Of a stretch of 64,000 nucleotides of DNA, positions 24,880 through 33,103 are shown one piece after another (within the stretch, counting starts at the first letter, position 1; every line of letters starts with the position of its first letter). A model generated the notes under the pieces. The model saw nothing but the letters and a program-made list of their open reading frames with translations. It had not been told where the DNA came from and made no database searches. This DNA comes from Aurantimonas marina. GTDB lineage: Bacteria > Pseudomonadota > Alphaproteobacteria > Rhizobiales > Rhizobiaceae. The stretch is from assembly GCF_017183135.1 (NCBI RefSeq), contig NZ_JADDXW010000013.1, positions 1-64,000 of the forward strand, read 5' to 3'. Made by a program: the position numbers and the translations under genes.

Positions 24880-25050
24880 CGCCTGCGCCAGAAAAGCCTT
24901 CAAGGTCTCATTCCATTGACTTGCGCCAGTCTCGGCGACTCCGGATGGCCGGCCCGGCGGCCATCGTGAGCGGCGCGGTGGAAAACGCCTGCCCCATGGC
25001 CGTCGTGAGAACATTTAGCGCAAAACTGGTCGTCGAATTAAGAAGAAACG

Positions 25051-25170
25051 GTGAACCGCCCCGGCTTTCCCGGAGACTGTTTGGTTTGAATCCTACGCGG
25101 CGATCGGCAGAGCCTTGCAGATCGGCTCGACCCCATAGACATCACGATGATCGTCGATGAACGCCGTCAT
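25051..25170 (-). mobile_element. IS3-family end with orfB start fragment
   Basis: The plus strand begins TGAACCGCCCCGG at 25052 followed by CTTTCCCGGAGACTG, resembling terminal inverted repeats of IS3-group elements. On the minus strand 25170-25093 encodes MTAFIDDHRDVYGVEPICKA before a stop, the opening of an IS3 orfB. The rest of the element is missing and the fragment abuts IS481-like sequence. Confidence 0.7.
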
Positions 25171-25544
25171 CGTCGGAATGGGCGGTCGAGCTCCGCCTTC
25201 GGCAGGCGGGAGATGCCATGACGTTGCAGGCAGCGATGCAGCGACGAGCGCGTCAGATGCGGGATGGCGTCCTTCAAAGCGACGTAGACGTCGTCCAGCG
25301 GCAGGCGGGCCTGGGCGCGCAGCGCCACGATCGCGGCCTCCTCAATCACTGAAAGGACGGAGCTACGTCGCTCCTTCGGGCCCGTCGGCTCGTCCTCGAC
25401 TCTCGCGCGCGATCGCCATTTCCTCACGGTCTTCTCGTTGATCCCGAAGCGCCTCGCGAGCTCCGCGGACGAAGCTTGCGATCGCTGTAGCTCCGCTCGC
25501 ACCGAGTGCGTGGTCTTGACGCTCCCGTGAAGAACCTGGCCCAT
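25167..25544 (-). pseudogene. IS481-family transposase, N-terminal fragment
   Basis: 125 residues. A helix-turn-helix head (SSAELARRFGINEKTVRKWR) followed by GPKERRSSVLSVIEEAAIVA and the block LTRSSLHRCLQRHGISRLP are typical of IS481 transposases. Relatives continue for about 200 residues into the DDE catalytic core, which is absent here. The sequence breaks at the join with the IS3 fragment. It is inactive. Confidence 0.85.
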
Positions 25545-25601
25545 AGTGCGTCCCTCTCAGACGGCGACAACGATACGCCATCACACCGCGGGACAAAACA
25601 A

Positions 25602-26777
25602 CTAGCTGGTCAGCAACCTCACCGCGTCGCGGGCAATGACGATTTCCTCGTCGGTGCGGATCAGCAGGATCTCGACGCGACTGTCCGGCGCATCGATCCG
25701 CTCCACCGCGGCCGAATTGCGGTCCGGATCGACCGCAAGTCCGAGCCAGGCGAGGTGCCGGCACACGGCGTCGCGAATGCCGGGCTGGTTCTCGCCGATC
25801 CCGCCGGTGAAGACTAGGCGGTCGAGGCCGCCGAGGCTCGTCGCCATCACGGCGACCTCTCGCGCGACACTGCGGACGAAAAGCGCCACCGCCTCGCGGG
25901 CTTGCGGCGTGTCGGCTTTGAAAAGCTCGCGGATATCCCCGGACAGTTCCGAGACGCCGAACAGCCCCGATCTGTAATAGAGCAGATGTTCGATGGCCTC
26001 GGGCGTAAAGCCCTTGGCCTTGAGCAGATAGAGGATGACGCCCGGATCGAGCGAGCCGCACCGGGTCGCCATGACGGCGCCATCGAGGACCGAGAATCCC
26101 ATGGTGGTGTCGACGCTCTGGCCCTTCTCCAGGGCGCACAAGCTGACGCCGGCCCCCAGATGCGCGACGACCGTCTTCGTCGCGGCGGTGCCAGGCCAGC
26201 GTTCCTCCAGCCGATGGGCGATGTAATCGTAGGACAGGCCGTGAAAGCCGTATTTGCGGATGCCCTCCGTTTCAAGCCGGCGGGGCAGCGCGTAGCGGGC
26301 GGCTTCCGGCAGGATGGTGCTGTGAAACGCGGTGTCGAAGGACGCGGTCTGGCGAAGATGCGGCCGAAGACCTGCGATCGCGCGTACCGGCCTCAGCCCC
26401 AGTGGCTGGTGCAGCGGAGCAAGCGGCATGAATTCCTCGATCGCGGTGATCGCCTCGGTGGTGAGCCGTTCCGGGCCGGTAAAAGCAGTGCCGCCATGAA
26501 CGATGCGATGGCCCACGGCGGCGAGAGGGTCCGGCTGCGCCAAATTCTCCGCCCAGGCGAGAAGGCGTTCGTAGGCGGCGTCCGGATCCGCTCCGGCAAC
26601 GGTCTCGTCCAACGCCGTGCCGCCATCGGCATCGCGGGCCACGAGCCGGATGCCATCCTCGGAGCTTTTGATCTGCCCACTTGCCATCATTGACGGCCAA
26701 CCGGTCCGTCCCGCGTGATGCAGTCCGAATTTCACGCTCGACGAGCCTGCGTTAATGCTCAAGATCACGTCGGCCAT
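25602..26777 (-). CDS. ackA: Acetate kinase
   Basis: 391 residues. It converts acetyl phosphate and ADP to acetate and ATP. The N-terminal phosphate motif ILSINAGSSSVKFGL, the signature RIVHGG, and the ATP-binding GAGVSLCALEKG and FTGGIGENQPGIR blocks are present. The ATG at 26777 has GGAGGGGGAG just upstream. It begins 36 bp after the phosphoketolase gene, its natural partner since that enzyme makes acetyl phosphate. The pair forms a short ATP-yielding branch, probably used when oxygen is low. Confidence 0.95.
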   Translation of the reverse strand: MADVILSINAGSSSVKFGLHHAGRTGWPSMMASGQIKSSEDGIRLVARDADGGTALDETVAGADPDAAYERLLAWAENLAQPDPLAAVGHRIVHGGTAFTGPERLTTEAITAIEEFMPLAPLHQPLGLRPVRAIAGLRPHLRQTASFDTAFHSTILPEAARYALPRRLETEGIRKYGFHGLSYDYIAHRLEERWPGTAATKTVVAHLGAGVSLCALEKGQSVDTTMGFSVLDGAVMATRCGSLDPGVILYLLKAKGFTPEAIEHLLYYRSGLFGVSELSGDIRELFKADTPQAREAVALFVRSVAREVAVMATSLGGLDRLVFTGGIGENQPGIRDAVCRHLAWLGLAVDPDRNSAAVERIDAPDSRVEILLIRTDEEIVIARDAVRLLTS

Positions 26778-26812
26778 CGCTCCCCCTCCAACGCGACAAC
26801 GCTTCGACGCGC

Positions 26813-29185
26813 TCAGCTCGCGTCGGTAGTCGTGGATGGCCACGTCCAGTCGCGGATCTCGGGCATGTCCTCGCCATTCTCCACAATATAGGCGCGATGG
26901 GCGGAGAGCCGCTCGCTGAACCGCGCGACAGCCCGTTCTCCGGCCGCTCCGCCGCGGTCCGGCAGCCGCGCGATAGCGGCGATCGCGAGATGGAAGCGAT
27001 CCAGCTGGTTGAGTACCACCATATCGAAGGGCGTCGTCGTCGTGCCTTCCTCCTGATAGCCGTGAACGTGAATGTTGTCGTGATTGGCGCGCTTATAGGT
27101 GAGCCGGTGGATGAGATAGGGATAGCCGTGATAGGCGAAGATCACCGGCCGGTCGCGGGTGAACAGCGCGTCGAAGGTCGCATCGTCGACGCCGTGCGGG
27201 TGCCGCTCGCGCGGCTGCAGTGTCATCAGGTCGACGACGTTGATGAAACGGATCGTCAGCTCCGGCAGGGCCTCGCGCAAGAGGGCGGTGGCGGCCAGCG
27301 CCTCGATGGTCGGCACGTCGCCGGCGGCTGCCATGACGATGTCGGGCGTTTGATCCGCGGAGACGTGGCTTGCGAAGGGCCAGGCGGAGATCCCCGCGTC
27401 GCAATGCGCCTTGGCTTCCTCCATAGTCAGCCATTGCGGCGCCGGCGCCTTGCCGGCGACGATGACGTTCACGCGGTCATAGGTCGCGAGGCAGTGGTCG
27501 GCGACGCATAGGAGCGTGTTGGCGTCGGGCGGGAAATATAGCCGGACGACATCGGCCTTCTTGTTGGCGACAAGGTCGACGAAGCCTGGATCCTGATGGC
27601 TGAAGCCGTTGTGATCCTGCTGCCAGACATGCGAGGTCAGAAGATAGTTCAGCGATGCGATCGGCGCCCGCCATTCCAGCTTGCGCGAGACCTCCAGCCA
27701 TTTGGCGTGCTGGTTGAACATGGAATCGACGATATGGACGAAGGCCTCGTAGCAGGCGAACAGCCCGTGCCGGCCGGTGAGGAGATAGCCTTCCAGCCAG
27801 CCCTGGCAGAGATGCTCGCTGAGGATTTCCATGACGCGGCCCTCGCGGGCGAGATGCACGTCATAGGGTTCTGTCCGCTCCATCCAGACCCGCTCGGTGA
27901 CCTCGAACACCGCGTCGAGACGGTTCGAGGAAGCCTCGTCCGGACTGATCAGGCGAAAGTTCCGCGCGTCGCGGTTGCGCACCATGAGATCGCGCAGATA
28001 GCGGCCCAGCACCCGCGTCGCTTCGCCTTGAACGCCGCCGGGCCGCGGCACGTCGACGGCGAAATCGCCAACATCCGGCCGGTCGAGATCGACCTTGAGC
28101 CGACCACCGTTGGCGACCGGGTTGGCGCCCATCCGCCGCTCGCCGACCGGGGCAAGGGCAGCGAGGTCGGGCAACAGCGTGCCGTCCTCGGCAAAGAGCT
28201 CCGCCGGCCGGTAGGATCGCATCCAGTCTTCCAGAATCCGCCGGTGGTCGGGATTGTCATGGACGCCGGCGACCGGCACTTGGTGGGCCCGCCAGAAGCC
28301 TTCGACCTTCTTGCCACCGACCTCCTTCGGCCCGGTCCAGCCCTTGGGGGACCTGAGCACGATCATCGGCCAGTCGGGGCGCCCGGTGGCCTTGCCGGAC
28401 CGGGCTTCCGCCTGGATCTCGGCGATGCGCGAAAAGGCCCGGTCAAAGGCGGCGGCCATCTTGCGATGCATGTCGGCCGGCTTATCACCCTCGACGAAGA
28501 TGGGATCGTGGCCATAACCTTCGAACAGGCAGGCCAATTCGTCGTCGCCCATGCGGCCGAGCACGGTCGGATTGGCGATCTTGTAGCCGTTGAGATGCAG
28601 GATCGGCAGCACCGCGCCGTCGCTCGCGGGATTGAGGAACTTGTTCGAGTGCCAGGAGGCGGCGAGCGCCCCGGTCTCCGCCTCGCCGTCGCCGATCACG
28701 CAGGCGGCGATCAGGTCGGGATTGTCAAAGACGGCGCCATAGGCGTGGGCAAGGGCATAGCCGAGTTCGCCGCCCTCATGGATCGAGCCCGGCGTCTCCG
28801 GCGCGGCATGGCTGGGAATTCCGCCGGGAAACGAAAACTGCCGGAACAGCTTCCGCATTCCGTCGGCACTTTGGGGAATATCCGGGTAGACTTCGGAATA
28901 GACGCCTTCGAGCCAGGTGTTCGCGACCATTCCCGGACCGCCGTGACCGGGACCGCAGACATAGAGCACGGAGACGTCCCGCTCCCGGATCACGCGGTTG
29001 AGATGGGCATAGACGAAGTTGAGACCGGGCGTTGTGCCCCAATGGCCAAGCAGGCGACGCTTGAGGTGCTCGGGCCGCAGAGGCTCGTGCAGCAGCGGAT
29101 TGTCGACCAGATAGATCTGGCCGACCGACAGATAGTTCGCCGCTCGCCAGTAGCGATCGAGAACGTCGAGTTCAGCGTCGGTCAT
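26813..29185 (-). CDS. xfp: Phosphoketolase (xylulose-5-P/fructose-6-P)
   Basis: 790 residues. It cleaves xylulose 5-phosphate or fructose 6-phosphate with phosphate to give acetyl phosphate. The family signature [14 protein letters not shown], the thiamine diphosphate site [19 protein letters not shown], and the XFP C-terminal block [20 protein letters not shown] are all visible. ATG at 29185 (a GTG lies directly before it). It follows the universal stress protein gene by 30 bp and precedes ackA. The enzyme can save carbon in sugar-phosphate metabolism, which would suit a methylotroph or microaerobic state (inference). Confidence 0.96.
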   Translation of the reverse strand: MTDAELDVLDRYWRAANYLSVGQIYLVDNPLLHEPLRPEHLKRRLLGHWGTTPGLNFVYAHLNRVIRERDVSVLYVCGPGHGGPGMVANTWLEGVYSEVYPDIPQSADGMRKLFRQFSFPGGIPSHAAPETPGSIHEGGELGYALAHAYGAVFDNPDLIAACVIGDGEAETGALAASWHSNKFLNPASDGAVLPILHLNGYKIANPTVLGRMGDDELACLFEGYGHDPIFVEGDKPADMHRKMAAAFDRAFSRIAEIQAEARSGKATGRPDWPMIVLRSPKGWTGPKEVGGKKVEGFWRAHQVPVAGVHDNPDHRRILEDWMRSYRPAELFAEDGTLLPDLAALAPVGERRMGANPVANGGRLKVDLDRPDVGDFAVDVPRPGGVQGEATRVLGRYLRDLMVRNRDARNFRLISPDEASSNRLDAVFEVTERVWMERTEPYDVHLAREGRVMEILSEHLCQGWLEGYLLTGRHGLFACYEAFVHIVDSMFNQHAKWLEVSRKLEWRAPIASLNYLLTSHVWQQDHNGFSHQDPGFVDLVANKKADVVRLYFPPDANTLLCVADHCLATYDRVNVIVAGKAPAPQWLTMEEAKAHCDAGISAWPFASHVSADQTPDIVMAAAGDVPTIEALAATALLREALPELTIRFINVVDLMTLQPRERHPHGVDDATFDALFTRDRPVIFAYHGYPYLIHRLTYKRANHDNIHVHGYQEEGTTTTPFDMVVLNQLDRFHLAIAAIARLPDRGGAAGERAVARFSERLSAHRAYIVENGEDMPEIRDWTWPSTTTDAS

Positions 29186-29215
29186 CACAGCAAATCTTCC
29201 ACTTTGGGGTCGCGA

Positions 29216-30055
29216 TCAATGCGACATCAGGACGGGAACGGTCATATGCCGCAGGACGTGGCGCGTCACACCGCCGAACAGCATCTCCCGGACTCTGGAA
29301 TGGCCGAAGCAGCCCATCACCAGCAAGTCCGAGCCGTCGTCGGCGAGGCGCGACAGGATATCGTCGGCGACCGAGATCGTGTCGCTGAAGGAGGTTGCCG
29401 CCTCCGCCTTGATGCCGTGCCTTGCCAGGGTGACGGCGAGGTCGTCCGCCGCTGCCAGGCCGGTGTGGGACCGATCCTCGCTGGGGTCGATGGCCAGCAC
29501 GCGGACATGGCTTGCGTCTTTCAGGATCGGCAAGGCGTCGAAGGTCGCTCGTGCCGCCTCACGGGTGGCGTTCCAGGTCAGCAGAACCCGTTCGCCGATA
29601 CGGTTGAACCGGCCGGCATAGGGGATAAGCAGAACCGGCCGCCCCGATCCCATGACCAGATCGACCAGGATATTGCCGCCGCCCCATTCGGCGTCGCGCG
29701 CCTGCCCAGCGATGACGAGGTCCCCACACATGGCGTGCCGGTTGAAGACACGCTGCTGATTCGGGCTGGTGGCCTCGTCACGACGCCACTCGTTCCTGAC
29801 CCCGGCCAAGCGCGTCCTCTCCGCGAAGATGCGTTCGATCGCCTCGGCTTCCGCCTGCATCGAGCGGCGGTTCTCCTCGAAGAATTCCACCGGAACCTCC
29901 GCCGGGGTCATGCCACCGGCGTAGTTCGAAAAGCTGGGAATCACATGCAGTCCGACCAGATGCGCGTCATGGCGCTCCGCCAGCGGGACTGCGACGTCCA
30001 GAAGCGCTTCAGTGCGATCCTTCGACCCCAGACAGACAAGTATCGTCTTGAACAT
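29216..30055 (-). CDS. Universal stress protein, two-domain
   Basis: 279 residues made of two UspA-like domains. The C-terminal domain keeps an ATP-binding motif, MGCFGHSRVREMLFGGVTRH; the N-terminal domain (FKTILVCLGSKDRTEALLDV) is less conserved. GGAG lies 8 bp before the ATG. It heads the minus-strand usp-xfp-ackA unit. Such USPs commonly accompany FNR- or FixK-controlled genes for low-oxygen survival. Confidence 0.9.
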   Translation of the reverse strand: MFKTILVCLGSKDRTEALLDVAVPLAERHDAHLVGLHVIPSFSNYAGGMTPAEVPVEFFEENRRSMQAEAEAIERIFAERTRLAGVRNEWRRDEATSPNQQRVFNRHAMCGDLVIAGQARDAEWGGGNILVDLVMGSGRPVLLIPYAGRFNRIGERVLLTWNATREAARATFDALPILKDASHVRVLAIDPSEDRSHTGLAAADDLAVTLARHGIKAEAATSFSDTISVADDILSRLADDGSDLLVMGCFGHSRVREMLFGGVTRHVLRHMTVPVLMSH

Positions 30056-30145
30056 TGCGAATTCTCCAACATTGCGACAGGCAGGGTCCGGGTCGTGGCC
30101 GGCCCCGGCTCGCCCTCCTGTATAGCCGTCCGCCCACGGGGCTCC

Positions 30146-30159
30146 TTGATCTCGCGCAA
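30146..30159 (-). promoter_or_regulatory. FNR/FixK-like box for usp-xfp-ackA
   Basis: TTGATCTCGCGCAA fits TTG-N8-CAA. Its centre is about 97 bp upstream of the usp start; a transcription start 41.5 bp downstream of the centre would leave a leader of about 56 bp. This is a typical activator position (inference). Confidence 0.5.
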
Positions 30160-30243
30160 ACGACGTCTTTAGGCACGGCGGGGAGCCCTGCGGATATCGT
30201 ATCCTTCACCGCAAGATGCGGCGACCGGACCGGCAAGGGGACA

Positions 30244-30257
30244 TTGACGTGGCGCAA
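30244..30257 (+). promoter_or_regulatory. FNR/FixK-like box for the phosphoribosyltransferase gene
   Basis: TTGACGTGGCGCAA fits TTG-N8-CAA. Its centre is about 107 bp upstream of the ATG at 30357. Together with the box at 30146-30159 it gives one site per direction in the 301-bp divergent region, which holds no gene. Confidence 0.45.
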
Positions 30258-30356
30258 GGCGGCGCCGCGACAGCGTGACAGACTCAAGACCTCGCGGTTT
30301 TCTCGGTGAAACGCGCGGCCGGCGGGATGACGATCATCAAAAAAGGGAGGTTTAGG

Positions 30357-31049
30357 ATGGAAAATCATGTGCCGTTCAGGGACCGGGCGACAGCTGGTCA
30401 CCTGCTTGCCGACCGGCTGGCCCGCCTGGAACTCGCCGATCCAGTGGTCCTCGCCTTGCCCCGGGGCGGTGTGCCGGTCGGCCTGGAGATCGCCCGTCGG
30501 CTGAATGCCCCGCTCGATCTCCTGATGGTGCGCAAGATCGGCGTGCCATGGCAGCCCGAACTCGCCGCGGCGGCCGTAGTGGACGGCTGTGACCCAGATT
30601 ACGTTTTCAACGACGACGTCATGGCGCTGGCGGGGCTCGACGCGGCGAAAATGAAGCCCATCGCGGAACGGGAGCTCGCCGAGATCGAACGCCGCCGAAC
30701 GGCCTATCTTGCCGGTCGAGCGCCGATCTCGACCGCCGGCCGGACCGTTATCCTCGTCGATGATGGTATCGCCACAGGCGCAAGCGTGCGGGCGGCCCTT
30801 ATCGCCCTGCGCCGACGGGGAGGCAAGCGTCTGATTCTGGCGGTGCCTGTCGCGCCGCGGCAGACACTGGACGCGCTGCAGCCGCTCGTCGACGATCTGG
30901 TCTGCCTGGCAACGCCCGAGCCGTTTTATGCCATCGGTCTTCATTATTTGGATTTTCACCAGGTCGGCGACGGCGAGGTTGTTGCGATGCTGGATTCCGC
31001 TCGCCTTGGCGCGGATACCGCCAACGAGGGCGCGGCCGGCGGAACGTAA
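30357..31049 (+). CDS. Phosphoribosyltransferase-family protein
   Basis: 230 residues from the ATG at 30357, preceded by GGGAGG. The PRPP-binding motif is VILVDDGIATGASVRAALIA, and the head FRDRATAGHLLADRLARL with LALPRGGVPVGLEIA is typical of the broad PRT family often encoded near stress genes. The substrate is unknown; these proteins are not recognised purine enzymes. It is divergent from usp-xfp-ackA and may share its regulation. Confidence 0.88.
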   Translation: MENHVPFRDRATAGHLLADRLARLELADPVVLALPRGGVPVGLEIARRLNAPLDLLMVRKIGVPWQPELAAAAVVDGCDPDYVFNDDVMALAGLDAAKMKPIAERELAEIERRRTAYLAGRAPISTAGRTVILVDDGIATGASVRAALIALRRRGGKRLILAVPVAPRQTLDALQPLVDDLVCLATPEPFYAIGLHYLDFHQVGDGEVVAMLDSARLGADTANEGAAGGT

Positions 31050-31222
31050 AGCGATCGCGGCCCCAGATCGAAGGACGCCGATCGGTCTCATCAGGTGGCG
31101 ACCGTCGGCAACCCCCGGCTTCGGTGGTCTGCCCTCCGTATGTCCGGCTGCGGCGAGCAAGGGATCACTGTCGGCATGGCGAACGTCCGGTCGTTCCGTT
31201 CGCAGTGCATGACGAACACGTC

Positions 31223-31594
31223 TTACGTGGTGGCCGGCCTTACCGAGACGATCTTGAAGGTCCGCAAACCCAGACCGGGCTCATCGATGGAGACATACTC
31301 GCCTTCGCGGAAGACGTGCTGGGCAAAACGGTAACCGGGCTCGTCGTCCTCGTCGGCCTCGTAATCATAGTCGAAGACCCATTCGCCGTTGCGATAGCTG
31401 AGGGCTCCGAGCGCCGTGCGCTCGCCATCCCAGAAGCGGGTGACGGCGAAGCGCTCCGGGGCTGTCTGCCAGGCTTCAGGGTCGAGATGACCGTCCGGCG
31501 TCAGCGCCGCCGTGAATTCGTAGCCTCGATGCGCGTTGCCCTCGGGGTTTTCGCGATCGCGCGCCATTTCCATGCGGATGTGGTTCAGATTCAT
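31223..31594 (-). CDS. Conserved hypothetical protein
   Basis: 123 residues, acidic and probably cytoplasmic. The block RFAVTRFWDGERTALGALSY and the DYDYEADEDDEPGYRF stretch are distinctive, but I cannot place the family. It lies 39 bp after the small cytochrome c gene on the same strand and so is likely controlled by the FNR-like box at 32032. Confidence 0.65.
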   Translation of the reverse strand: MNLNHIRMEMARDRENPEGNAHRGYEFTAALTPDGHLDPEAWQTAPERFAVTRFWDGERTALGALSYRNGEWVFDYDYEADEDDEPGYRFAQHVFREGEYVSIDEPGLGLRTFKIVSVRPATT

Positions 31595-31633
31595 GACGGG
31601 TCATTTCTCCTGGAGTCGGAACGGGCAAAGGCG

Positions 31634-31969
31634 CTATTCCTGGATGCTTTCGATATAGGCGATGATCGCCGCGGTCTGGACCGGCGTCGCCATGAATTCG
31701 GGCATGTCCGGATGACCGGTAACGATGCCTTCGACGAATGCCTCGCCAAGCGCTTCGATGGGATAGCGCTCGGACAGCGTGCGAAATTCCGGTGCGTCGG
31801 GATGGGAGCTCTTGTCGGCTTTGCCGATGCCATGGCAGCGAATGCAATTGTCCTCGACCAGCGCCAGTCCGTGGGCGATCTCGTCCTTTTGCTGTCCGGA
31901 GGCAAAAGCGGGCACGAGCATAACGGCTGCCAGAGCGGTGGCGCACGCCAGTCCTGATCTCCATCGCAT
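31634..31969 (-). CDS. Small exported cytochrome c
   Basis: 111 residues from the ATG at 31969; a frame extending to 32005 would put charged residues before the signal. The signal peptide is ATALAAVMLVPAFASG. One heme c site is present, CIRCHGIG, and the likely Met ligand is in HPDMPEFMATPVQTAAIIAY. It is a class I periplasmic electron carrier; partner enzymes are not evident nearby. A perfect FNR-type box lies about 70 bp upstream. Confidence 0.88.
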   Translation of the reverse strand: MRWRSGLACATALAAVMLVPAFASGQQKDEIAHGLALVEDNCIRCHGIGKADKSSHPDAPEFRTLSERYPIEALGEAFVEGIVTGHPDMPEFMATPVQTAAIIAYIESIQE

Positions 31970-32031
31970 CTCAATCTCTCCCAATCCCGATCTGTCGACA
32001 CCCACGTTAGCGGCGCCGAAGGTCCCTGATC

Positions 32032-32045
32032 TTGATACGGATCAA
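32032..32045 (-). promoter_or_regulatory. FNR/FixK box upstream of the small cytochrome c gene
   Basis: TTGATACGGATCAA matches TTGAT-N4-ATCAA exactly and is a full inverted repeat. Its centre is about 70 bp from the cytochrome start codon, a suitable distance for activation of the cytochrome and the following gene under low oxygen. Confidence 0.65.
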
Positions 32046-32165
32046 ACCGGCGAGATATCTCGCCGCCGGATCAGGACGAGATCGCGAGCCTGGGCGCATC
32101 GTCGCGCGGGCCGGCGAACCGCGTGTCGGCTAATTCGATCAGGTCGAGACGCTGCGGGTGAGGGG

Positions 32166-33032
32166 TTAAAATGCGCTGATGGGAAAGTAACGCAGAAGCA
32201 GTTCCGAGAAGTGTTTCTTCTCGACAATCTGGCCGATGGCGTAGTCGATCGAACGGGCCAGGGCGCGGTCACCGGGCGCGACGGCGATGGCGAGACCTTC
32301 ACCGAGGAAGCGGTCCGACAGATAGGGGCCGCCCGAGAACACGCAGCAATCGGCCGCAGTCTCGCTTTCAAGCCAGAAGGACAGGCCGACGCCGTCTCCG
32401 AAAAACGCATCGACCTCACCCTTCTTCATGGCTTCCAGGCCCTCGGCGCGTGTAGCGAAATAGCGTCGTTCGGCGGCAGGAAAAAATGCCCCCAACATCG
32501 CTGCGTGGGCGCTGCCTTCTTCTACTCCTATGCTCTTGCCAGCCGTTGCTTCGGCGACCGGTTCACGCAGTTTGCGATCCTTGCGAGTGACGAAGCGGGC
32601 GGGATAGCGAAAATACGGCTCGGTGAAGGCGAGTTCCTGACGCGTGGTGGGCGTCATCGCGAGACCGACCACGATGGCGTCGCCGTCGCCGCGCTTTAAC
32701 GCAGGCACGAGGTCCTCGAAAGCCATCGCCTCGATCTGACAACGCGACAGCACGCCCAACTCATCGCAGATCGCGCGGACGAGATCGACGTGGAAGCCGG
32801 CGAGCCGTCCCCGCGGATCGAGGAAGTTAAAGGGTGGGTAGTCGGTCGTGGTCAGGAAACGAATCCGGGGGCGACCGTCCAACTGCGGCTTCGTCATCCG
32901 CTGGCGCTGATCGAAGAAGTTGGGTGTCGAGACGGTCTCGGCTGCGACCTTCCTTGAATAGGGAGCGCCGAGGCCCACCCCCAGCGCCAGAATGAAAACA
33001 AGAAGCAACCGGAGCGAGAACTTTTCTCTCAT
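32166..33032 (-). CDS. Family 3 solute-binding protein, amino-acid ABC type
   Basis: 288 residues with a signal peptide (LLLVFILALGVGLGAP). Typical blocks: IRFLTTTDYPPFNFLDPRGR, LAGFHVDLVRAICDEL, and GDGDAIVVGLAMTPTTRQEL with a C-terminal GLAIAVAPGDRALARSIDYA. No permease or ATPase gene lies next to it, so it is an orphan binding protein or a part of a system elsewhere. Alternatively it may serve as a sensor or quinoprotein partner, but the sequence gives no evidence for that. Confidence 0.88.
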   Translation of the reverse strand: MREKFSLRLLLVFILALGVGLGAPYSRKVAAETVSTPNFFDQRQRMTKPQLDGRPRIRFLTTTDYPPFNFLDPRGRLAGFHVDLVRAICDELGVLSRCQIEAMAFEDLVPALKRGDGDAIVVGLAMTPTTRQELAFTEPYFRYPARFVTRKDRKLREPVAEATAGKSIGVEEGSAHAAMLGAFFPAAERRYFATRAEGLEAMKKGEVDAFFGDGVGLSFWLESETAADCCVFSGGPYLSDRFLGEGLAIAVAPGDRALARSIDYAIGQIVEKKHFSELLLRYFPISAF

Positions 33033-33103
33033 AAGTTAGTTTCCCAAACGTAAGCGCTCGCTCAAGATGAAAGCGGGCGCCGTCACTGCCGAAGATCGCA
33101 AGC

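Noticed and set aside
15343-24900. Lanmodulin or lanthanide-uptake genes beside xoxF
   Set aside because: No EF-hand protein or TonB receptor is encoded in the neighbourhood.
24880-25050. Possible gene end after ctaG
   Set aside because: Frames here have no start site or motif; the stretch leads into the IS3 remnant.
27596-30172. 858-codon plus-strand frame opposite xfp and usp
   Set aside because: Lies antisense to two well-supported genes and has no family motifs.
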